20,816 nucleotides of DNA from a virus: IMG/VR virus record IMGVR_UViG_3300034062_002820, positions 1 through 20,816 of that record. One strand, given 5' to 3'. Made by a program: the position numbers and the translations under genes. Each line of letters starts with the position of its first letter. Position 1 is the first letter of the stretch. Of this stretch, positions 11,280 to 15,598 are shown in pieces. A model generated the notes under the pieces. That model was given only the letters and a program-made list of their open reading frames with translations, ran no database searches and was not told the DNA's origin.

Positions 11280-11690
11280 TCACACCTCCTGCCGCAGCGC
11301 GGCATCTGCTGTTTCAGCAACCCAAGTGATTATGTTCAACGCCTCGTCGCGGGGCAGTCCTGCGATGTCGTTTGTGACCTCATGATGGATCTTCTTCAAC
11401 GCTTCACGCAGCCGCTCGTTCTCCTCACGCAGCCACCTGCACTCCAGACTCGATGCCGCCTCATCCCGCGACAGGAGCGCGTGCTCGTCCTTCCACCACT
11501 TGTTCTCCTTACGCAGCCGCTCGACCTCGCTCACCTCCTCGCTAATCAGCACATGGTCTTGTTCCACATAGTCGAACGCTGCATCCCACATCCGGGCATA
11601 GGTTTTCTCGTCGCTCGTATACCAAAGCAAAAAGTTCTCGATGGCTTCAAGCGCAGCGCGTTGCTTGGCGTTCAAATTGTCTCGGTTCAT
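11280..11690 (-). CDS. Coiled-coil hypothetical protein (136 aa)
   Basis: The start is ATG at 11688-11690 in the AGGAGGTGTGAGATGAA junction. The chain begins MNRDNLNAKQRAALEAIENF and has two coiled-coil stretches: EEVSEVERLRKENKWWKDEH near residues 50-70 and CRWLREENERLREALKKIHH near 82-102. The C-terminus NDIAGLPRDEALNIITWVAE is helical. It probably forms a homodimer or an assembly scaffold. A related but shorter coiled-coil protein lies at 2485-2805. No transmembrane segment or catalytic motif. Like its downstream neighbour it ends in EV plus stop within the junction. Confidence 0.76.
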   Translation of the reverse strand: MNRDNLNAKQRAALEAIENFLLWYTSDEKTYARMWDAAFDYVEQDHVLISEEVSEVERLRKENKWWKDEHALLSRDEAASSLECRWLREENERLREALKKIHHEVTNDIAGLPRDEALNIITWVAETADAALRQEV

Positions 11691-11691
11691 C

Positions 11692-12090
11692 TCACACCTC
11701 CTTGTCTTCAGACACGCTAACAACATCAAACGCCGCGACCGGGGTGTCCGCTGTGCATAAAAAACTCATCTCGTCGCTAGCAAGTTCTTTAGCGTCGGCC
11801 TCGTTCTCTGCACACACCCACACCTTGACCATCACGCAAAACTGTTTCGTTTCCGCTTCGGGCGACGGCATCTCGTCCTCATCCTCAAAGTTGTCGGGGT
11901 CTTCCGACCAATCCGTCCAGTACGAATCACCCTCTCCATCGGCGTAGAGTTCCGCAAACTCCTCGTCGGATATCTCCGTGTTGAGGCAGGGCTTTGAGCA
12001 GTAGTACTCGATGCCGGACTCGATGCAGTAGCCCTCGTTCATGCCGCCCTTACACGCTGTGCATTCACGGGCAAACTTCTTTTTAGCCAT
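11692..12090 (-). CDS. Zinc-binding hypothetical protein (132 aa)
   Basis: The ATG at 12088-12090 has GAGGA eight bases upstream; an ATG five codons earlier (12105) has no such site. The N-terminal domain has cysteines arranged like a treble clef or zinc ribbon: ECTACKGGMNEGYCIESG followed by IEYYCSKPCL (CxxC around 9-12, Cys22, CxxxC around 31-35). A very acidic linker follows (EDPDNFEDEDEMPSPEAE). The C-terminal domain is beta-alpha (FCVMVKVWVCAENEADAKEL) and ends VVSVSEDKEV. It is the first gene of the tiny-gene cluster. The zinc part suggests nucleic-acid or protein binding; a host-takeover regulator is a reasonable guess. Confidence 0.78.
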   Translation of the reverse strand: MAKKKFARECTACKGGMNEGYCIESGIEYYCSKPCLNTEISDEEFAELYADGEGDSYWTDWSEDPDNFEDEDEMPSPEAETKQFCVMVKVWVCAENEADAKELASDEMSFLCTADTPVAAFDVVSVSEDKEV

Positions 12091-12119
12091 CGTTCGCATC
12101 CTCATTGGTTAGTTGAGTA

Positions 12120-12136
12120 AAACAATGTTTCTTTAC
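12120..12136 (-). promoter_or_regulatory. Weak promoter-like element upstream of the tiny-gene cluster
   Basis: GTAAAGA at 12130-12136, a four-base gap and TTGTTT at 12120-12125, about 30 bases before the 12090 start. The same GTAAAGA-N4-TNT pattern precedes the 14041 and 9163 genes. No clear -35 box, so this is tentative. Confidence 0.3.
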
Positions 12137-12158
12137 AATGTAGCCGATAGTACCACCG

Positions 12159-12311
12159 GCTCGCACCCTGTCAAGTACGCCAAACCACTTTTTTTCAATC
12201 TTTTTTGGCGGAGCGGTCGCACCGGCTCGCACCTAGTTTTTCCCGGCCCTGCTCGCACCAGACCTATCCGGCTCGCACACGCTCGCACCCGGTTCTATTT
12301 CAGGCTCGCAC
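12159..12311. repeat. GCTCGCAC repeat cluster (six copies)
   Basis: GCTCGCAC occurs at 12159, 12225, 12251, 12271, 12281 and 12304, in one orientation, with a near copy (GGTCGCAC) at 12215. Several are preceded by ACCG or TCCG. Two further copies lie at 9205 and 9215, and two inside gene junctions at 9708 and 9893. Irregular spacing (10-66 bases) points to dispersed binding sites or a small proliferating repeat rather than a tandem satellite. Confidence 0.75.
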
Positions 12312-12344
12312 GGCGGGGTCGGGTGGGTCGGGCCGCTAGGGATC

Positions 12345-12372
12345 AAAAAGGGGGCGGTGTCAGTCCCGCCCC
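12345..12372 (-). terminator. Strong intrinsic terminator (leftward)
   Basis: The minus strand reads GGGGCGG, loop GACTGACA, CCGCCCC, then C and five T residues (12345-12349). The seven-pair G/C stem plus T tract is a textbook factor-independent terminator. It ends the operon of 14041-12408 and isolates it from the tiny-gene cluster. Confidence 0.85.
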
Positions 12373-12407
12373 AAGCCTCACCGGACAAAACGGGTTAGCC
12401 TATAGCA

Positions 12408-12716
12408 TTATTTTTGCCGCTCGCATTGCTCCGCAATATCCGCGCACGCAAGCCACAAAAGGCGGGAAAGGTTGTCATCATGCTTCGCCAATTCCGCGTT
12501 ATCCCACGCGCCCCATCCTCGCAAGCTAAGCGCCACGGTTTCAGGGTCGAGTCTTTCTAACTGTTCCGCGATATACGGCACGGCACGCAAGGCGGCTATA
12601 TCATCGTCGCATTGTCCCGAATGGTAACCCGTCGCCGCATCCTCAAGGTCTAACTGTAGCTCTATATACCCGTGCGAATCCGACCACCATTCCCGTACCC
12701 CTGTTTCGTTTGTCAT
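12408..12716 (-). CDS. Conserved hypothetical protein (102 aa)
   Basis: The chain begins MTNETGVREWWSDSHGYIEL and continues QLDLEDAATGYHSGQCDDDI, then VPYIAEQLERLDPETVALSL and GAWDNAELAKHDDNLSRLLW. I recognise this set (HGYI, GYHSGQCDxDI, LxxVPYIxxQL, GAWDxxELxxHxxNxxRxxW) as a small family on phages, plasmids and chromosomes of Proteobacteria, without known function. Conserved His, Asp, Cys and Trp positions hint at a real domain. The ATG follows GAGGGGGG by seven bases. It is the last gene before the terminator at 12345-12372. Confidence 0.82.
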   Translation of the reverse strand: MTNETGVREWWSDSHGYIELQLDLEDAATGYHSGQCDDDIAALRAVPYIAEQLERLDPETVALSLRGWGAWDNAELAKHDDNLSRLLWLACADIAEQCERQK

Positions 12717-12728
12717 GCTTCGCCCCCC

Positions 12729-13271
12729 TCAGTTAAAAAACCGGGACGCAAGGCCGCGTCCAAACTCACGCCGAAAGTGTCGGCGCATCCAATCCCCGGC
12801 GGATAGACCGTTATAGGTCGCGACCGTATGCAAGGGGGCGTCGGGATAACCGGGGTTCCGCGTAGACTTCGCCGGGGTTCCGTGGGTTTTGTACTCCGGC
12901 TCCGGCATTGAATTTTCACGCGTCCAATCCCATAAGGCCGACGCGCACAACCTAGCAACGGCGGCGCGGTATTCCGTGGGGAAGTACTGGCCCGTACAGT
13001 AATCCACCTTTACCCCGCCGTCCGGGGTCGCTTCAATGCTCAACCTTCCACCGCGTGCCGCGTCTAGCAATTCCTGCCCGGTGATGTTCGACCACTCAAT
13101 CCGTCGCAGCAAGGTCCGCGCATGGTTCAAGTCCCGCGTGATTCTCCGCATTTCAGCGCGGTAGGCTTGCGGGTCGCCGTAATTGCAGTATTCCAAGCCG
13201 GGCCGCTGACGGATAAACCGGTCGAGCGCGGCGAGAATCGAAACTTTAAGGGTGTCGGGTGTCGTGTCCAT
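12729..13271 (-). CDS. Conserved hypothetical protein (180 aa)
   Basis: The protein begins MDTTPDTLKVSILAALDRFI and continues RQRPGLEYCNYGDPQAYRAE, MRRITRDLNHARTLLRRIEW, then SNITGQELLDAARGGRLSIE. The C-terminal half has VDYCTGQYFPTEYRAAVARL and ends GDWMRRHFRREFGRGLASRF. The RQRPGLEYxNYGDxxAYRxExRxIxxDLxxAR pattern is a known uncharacterised family in plasmids and phages. The tail is basic and aromatic, which suggests nucleic acid contact. The start has GAGGAC six bases before the ATG. Predicted soluble. It overlaps nothing and stands 12 bases from the next gene. Confidence 0.82.
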   Translation of the reverse strand: MDTTPDTLKVSILAALDRFIRQRPGLEYCNYGDPQAYRAEMRRITRDLNHARTLLRRIEWSNITGQELLDAARGGRLSIEATPDGGVKVDYCTGQYFPTEYRAAVARLCASALWDWTRENSMPEPEYKTHGTPAKSTRNPGYPDAPLHTVATYNGLSAGDWMRRHFRREFGRGLASRFFN

Positions 13272-13311
13272 GTTGTCCTCGTTTTGATCTATTAGGGTTT
13301 AGGCTCATCAG

Positions 13312-13344
13312 GCACCGCGTCACGGTGCGACCGACTCGCGTCGG
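13312..13344. other. Two consecutive small hairpins in an intergenic space
   Basis: GCACCG-CGTCA-CGGTGC (13312-13328) is followed at once by CCGAC-TCGC-GTCGG (13331-13344) in the 86-base gap between the genes at 13358 and 13271. Neither is followed by a T tract on the leftward strand, so they are unlikely to terminate. They may stabilise or process the messenger RNA. Confidence 0.5.
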
Positions 13345-13357
13345 TTTCGCCTTGGGT

Positions 13358-13834
13358 TTAGAAGATGCGACCGTCAGCGGTAAAGGTGTACTCGTTAATT
13401 TCTAGGCTTTCGTCCACGGCCTTATCAGATAGCGAATACTCCCAGTCCTCGCGCCATGCATGAAAGGCCGCGTGTATCGCAGCATCAAAGGCGGCGCGGG
13501 GGTCGCCGGTCCGCTTCCATTCGTCGTAAAAGGTCTGATATAGCGCACAATCAAGGTGATACCCGGTCGGCATTGCGTCCCGGTTGATCTCCCGCAGCTT
13601 AACCCCGCGTAGCATCTCCGGCGGCATCTCTAACCGGTAGTCGATAGGCGCATAAGGCCCGACCGTCCAATCCTTTAGCCGCGCCCCGTACTTGTCGCAA
13701 AATTTTTCTATGCTATCCCGGTTTTCGGCACTCCAAGGGTAGGGGTCACAACTGCGCCACCAATCCCGTGCGGCCTCTTTCGCCCGGTCGGACAATTCGG
13801 AAAAGGTAAAAATCTGAATTTCTACGGTATGCAT
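13358..13834 (-). CDS. Conserved hypothetical protein with ELSDRAKEAARDWW motif (158 aa)
   Basis: The chain begins MHTVEIQIFTFSELSDRAKE, then AARDWWRSCDPYPWSAENRD and SIEKFCDKYGARLKDWTVGP. The start pattern (strand, then F-ELSDxAKExAR-W) defines a common uncharacterised family on plasmids and phages. The second half is helical (AAFDAAIHAAFHAWREDWEY) and ends VDESLEINEYTFTADGRIF. Rich in tryptophan and tyrosine, no cysteine cluster, no membrane segment. The ATG at 13832-13834 is preceded by GGAGGG seven bases away, in the final codons of the upstream gene. Function unknown. Confidence 0.83.
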   Translation of the reverse strand: MHTVEIQIFTFSELSDRAKEAARDWWRSCDPYPWSAENRDSIEKFCDKYGARLKDWTVGPYAPIDYRLEMPPEMLRGVKLREINRDAMPTGYHLDCALYQTFYDEWKRTGDPRAAFDAAIHAAFHAWREDWEYSLSDKAVDESLEINEYTFTADGRIF

Positions 13835-13837
13835 GGT

Positions 13838-14041
13838 TCAGCCCTCCGCCGGTATCAATGCGCCATTGCATTCGATCAAGTGGCCCCACAAGCCAAGCCG
13901 CCCAATCACGACTTCGATTTGTTCTTGTGCCCTTGAGGACGCGGCACGATGCAGCGCGGCAAGCATCCGGGCGGACATGGCGGGGTTGATGGCGGCGTAG
14001 GCTTCGGCCTTTAACGCTTCGCGCCGTTGGTTGCGTGTCAT
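13838..14041 (-). CDS. Small hypothetical protein, first gene of leftward cassette (67 aa)
   Basis: The product starts MTRNQRREALKAEAYAAINP and continues AMSARMLAALHRAASSRAQE, then QIEVVIGRLGLWGHLIECNG. It is alanine- and arginine-rich and mostly helical. Not recognised beyond its association with the next gene. The ATG at 14039-14041 has GGAG nine bases upstream. A promoter-like TATACT lies about 38 bases upstream. It ends three bases before the start of the following gene, whose ribosome site it encodes. Confidence 0.75.
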   Translation of the reverse strand: MTRNQRREALKAEAYAAINPAMSARMLAALHRAASSRAQEQIEVVIGRLGLWGHLIECNGALIPAEG

Positions 14042-14078
14042 GTTGTGTTCTCCGGTAGGTGAGGGAATCGACCTAGTA

Positions 14079-14095
14079 AGTATACATATCTTTAC
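14079..14095 (-). promoter_or_regulatory. Candidate leftward promoter for the 14041 operon
   Basis: The minus strand carries TATACT at 14079-14084 as a good -10 box, with GTAAAGA just upstream (14089-14095). The -35 region is weak (GTGTTG at 17 bases). The predicted leader is about 30 bases. The surrounding GTAAGTATACATATCTTTAC is partly symmetric around GTATAC, so an operator is possible. Confidence 0.4.
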
Positions 14096-14125
14096 AACCT
14101 ACAACACGCCCGGACGCGAAATTTT

Positions 14126-14140
14126 CTAGGCCGGGCCTAG
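14126..14140. repeat. Perfect 7-base-arm palindrome CTAGGCC-G-GGCCTAG
   Basis: Arms of seven bases surround a single G at 14133. It lies between the leftward promoter-like box and the TTGTGTCA array. No T tract follows, so an operator or recombinase-type site is more likely than a terminator. Confidence 0.6.
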
Positions 14141-14172
14141 CCGGGCGGGGCCTTGTGCCGGGTTTGTCCCGC

Positions 14173-14203
14173 TTGTGTCAGCGGGTCGGAAATGCTGACA
14201 CAA
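14173..14203. repeat. Perfect 10-base inverted repeat TTGTGTCAGC / GCTGACACAA
   Basis: Arms at 14173-14182 and 14194-14203 with an 11-base spacer, containing two of the seven TGTGTCA copies. The centre-to-centre distance of 21 bases is two helical turns, as expected for a dimeric DNA-binding protein. Confidence 0.75.
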
Positions 14204-14238
14204 AAAAAGTTTAGTAGAATCAATAGGTTATGCGTTTC

Positions 14239-14628
14239 TTGTGTCAGGTTTTGTGCGGGTTTTTCTTTACTTATTTTTGCGAAAAACCGGGCGTGTCGGA
14301 GCGTAAGTAATTGATTTTATTAGATATAGATAGTAATAAATAAAGAATAGAAAAGGCGTTTTGTGTCAGAAAAAGGCGATTTTTAAAAAATGAGCGTCCG
14401 GCAAAATGTTTTTTAGTTTTGGGGACACTTGCGGCGGTGCCTTTTTGATCCCGTCGCGCTACTGCATTTTCCCCCGCCCCCCTGATTTTCCTGACACAAC
14501 GGCACAAACCCGGTTTTTTCCCTTACATTTCAAGGCTTTACCTTGTGTTGCTAGAATCTACCTTTGACACAAGGCCGGGACACGGCCCAAAAAACCTAGC
14601 CGCGCCAATGGGTTACGCTTGTGTCAGC
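14239..14628. repeat. Further TTGTGTCA / TGACACAA copies
   Basis: Direct copies at 14239-14247, 14361-14369 and 14619-14628; inverted copies at 14491-14499 and 14565-14572. The last is part of an inverted repeat CCTTGTGT (14541-14548) / ACACAAGG (14567-14574). The 14619 copy shares CTTGTGTCAGCGGG with the 14172 copy, bracketing the whole field. Spacing is irregular. Confidence 0.72.
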
Positions 14629-15008
14629 GGGGATTTGATAGAATTCCGTTGCACCGCTCACCGGGTCCGCTAGGCTTGCCCCGTCCGCTAGGCCCGGCGC
14701 GGTCCGCCGGGTGCTACATGATCCCCACGGGGTTAGCGCGACCCCGACCCGGCCCGACATGGCGCGGCCCGGTACAGCCAGAAACAGAAACGCGCCGCTA
14801 GGCCATCCCGTCCGCCTTGTCCGCCGCGCCGACCCCGCCGCCGAAACGGGCCAAGCCCGACCCCACCCTACCCGGCCCCCCCGCGCACAGTTTGGAGTCC
14901 CGCGCTCGCCCCGCCCCGCTTTGATCCACACAAATCACCAGACCTTTTTCAAATTCTGGCTAGGCTGACCCCACCCCCCTCGTATATAGAACCCCCCCGG
15001 TATCAAAT

Positions 15009-15036
15009 TTGGTACCATGGCCTTTATTGGTATATA
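15009..15036 (+). promoter_or_regulatory. Candidate late promoter overlapping the terminase small subunit start
   Basis: TTGGTA at 15009-15014, a 16-base spacer and TATATA at 15031-15036, the latter preceded by TGG as in extended -10 promoters. Transcription would begin near 15043, just before the ATG at 15047. This conflicts with use of the ATG at 15017 unless another promoter lies upstream (a second TATATA is at 14983-14988). Confidence 0.35.
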
Positions 15037-15598
15037 TTTCGCAACAATGCAGCCACTTGTCCTAGACATAGAAGAGAACCTTGCGCTTCCGGCAAACGCG
15101 GCGGAGGCGTTGCCTGACTTGACTCCTGCACAGGAGTTGGAGATGCGGGCGCGGACGATCAAGTTTTTATCTGATGTATCGGGTCAGCCGATCATCCCAA
15201 ATGATTCGGACAGTGCGCTCGCACACGAAGTCGCCCGTAAAATGGTCGAAGACCCCAAGACCAAGGTGGATTACGCGATATATCCCAATGAAATGATTGC
15301 GTTTTTAGCTGGCATGGTCAAACAAATGAACCATGCGCTTGTAGATGACCTTGCGGATCTTAAAAATTACGTGGTAACAGGGCTGGTCAAAGAGATTGAG
15401 ACTGCGAAGGACAGCAAGACTCGCCTCCAAGCCCTGACTAAACTAGGCGAAGTAGACGGCGTAGACGCTTTCAAGAAGCGAAGTGAGGTCACGCACGTGG
15501 TCAAGCCCATCGAAGAGGTCGAGAAGGAGCTTATGTCGGTGCTTGAGGGTATCGAGTACCGCGTTGTAGGCGAGAAAAGTGCTGCAACTGACGCCTGA
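15017..15598 (+). CDS. Probable terminase small subunit (193 aa)
   Basis: The protein lies immediately upstream of terL, overlapping it by 20 bases, the usual place for the DNA-recognition subunit of the packaging motor. From residue 11 it reads MQPLVLDIEENLALPANAAE, then LTPAQELEMRARTIKFLSDV, helical and acidic. Later come IYPNEMIAFLAGMVKQMNHA, TRLQALTKLGEVDGVDAFKK and EEVEKELMSVLEGIEYRVVG. The segment TRLQALTKLGEVDGVDAFKKRSEVTH is a signature of this phage group, but the family is too divergent for me to name. The start is uncertain: neither ATG 15017 nor ATG 15047 has a Shine-Dalgarno site, and the first ten residues (MAFIGIYFAT) overlap promoter-like DNA, so 15047 may be real. Confidence 0.75.
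   Translation: MAFIGIYFATMQPLVLDIEENLALPANAAEALPDLTPAQELEMRARTIKFLSDVSGQPIIPNDSDSALAHEVARKMVEDPKTKVDYAIYPNEMIAFLAGMVKQMNHALVDDLADLKNYVVTGLVKEIETAKDSKTRLQALTKLGEVDGVDAFKKRSEVTHVVKPIEEVEKELMSVLEGIEYRVVGEKSAATDA

Larger units (their letters stand above)
10615..11702 (-). repeat. Five copies of a 17-base gene-junction cassette
   Basis: AGGAGGTGTGAGATGAA (minus-strand sense) occurs at 10805-10821, 11123-11139, 11274-11290 and 11686-11702, with a one-base variant at 10615-10631. Each supplies the ribosome binding site and ATG of the downstream gene. In four of them the TGA inside it is also the stop of the upstream gene, leaving one G between stop and start. The flanking genes are not related to each other. 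Confidence 0.85.
12091..12344. other. Non-coding gap with GCTCGCAC repeats and promoter-like motif
   Basis: No convincing gene is present; a plus-strand open frame over 12113-12529 has low-complexity Arg/Pro/Gly composition and runs opposite to real genes. The gap holds six copies of GCTCGCAC between 12159 and 12311, T-rich runs at 12190-12206, and on the minus strand GTAAAGA (12130-12136) followed by TTGTTT at 12120-12125, resembling the promoter-like elements at 9183 and 14089. ACATTGT is repeated 13 bases apart around 12121-12140. It probably holds the promoter of the tiny-gene cluster. Confidence 0.5.
14042..15016. other. Divergence region: non-coding, repeat-rich; candidate origin, promoters or packaging site
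   Basis: No gene is supported in these 975 bases. Open frames at 14271-14507, 14596-14931 (minus) and 14711-14968 (plus) have biased composition, no ribosome sites and no recognisable products. From left to right there are: a leftward promoter-like element, a 15-base palindrome at 14126-14140, seven TTGTGTCA/TGACACAA copies at 14173-14628, an AT-rich stretch at about 14300-14350, and a very GC-rich part at 14640-14935 with CCGCTAGG repeats, followed by the terminase genes. The layout fits a replication origin and/or the start of packaging plus divergent promoters. Confidence 0.55.

Noticed and set aside
12113-12529. Plus-strand frame of 138 codons
   Set aside because: It overlaps a real minus-strand gene and the terminator, and is composed of Arg/Pro/Gly from the GCTCGCAC repeats.
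14044-14110. tRNA-like element on the minus strand (GGTCGATTCCC T-loop-like, ACCTAC pairing with GTAGGT)
   Set aside because: The pairing segments are only about 47 bases apart, with no anticodon arm or D-arm; the similarity is chance next to the promoter-like box.
14401-14452. Plus-strand terminator at CCTTTTTGATCCC
   Set aside because: The hairpin before the T tract is weak and bulged, and no plus-strand gene lies upstream to terminate.
14271-14507. Minus-strand frame of 78 codons across the AT-rich island
   Set aside because: It contains TTGTGTCA repeats and the CCTTTTTGATCCC word, lacks a ribosome site and has an abrupt composition change within it.
14573-14596. Terminator with the run of A residues after GGCCGGGACACGGCC
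   Set aside because: The T tract would precede rather than follow the hairpin on the minus strand, and on the plus strand the tail is A, not T.
14596-14968. Overlapping open frames on both strands in the GC-rich upstream DNA
   Set aside because: Long frames are expected in such GC-rich sequence; no ribosome site, no recognisable domain, and opposite frames overlap.
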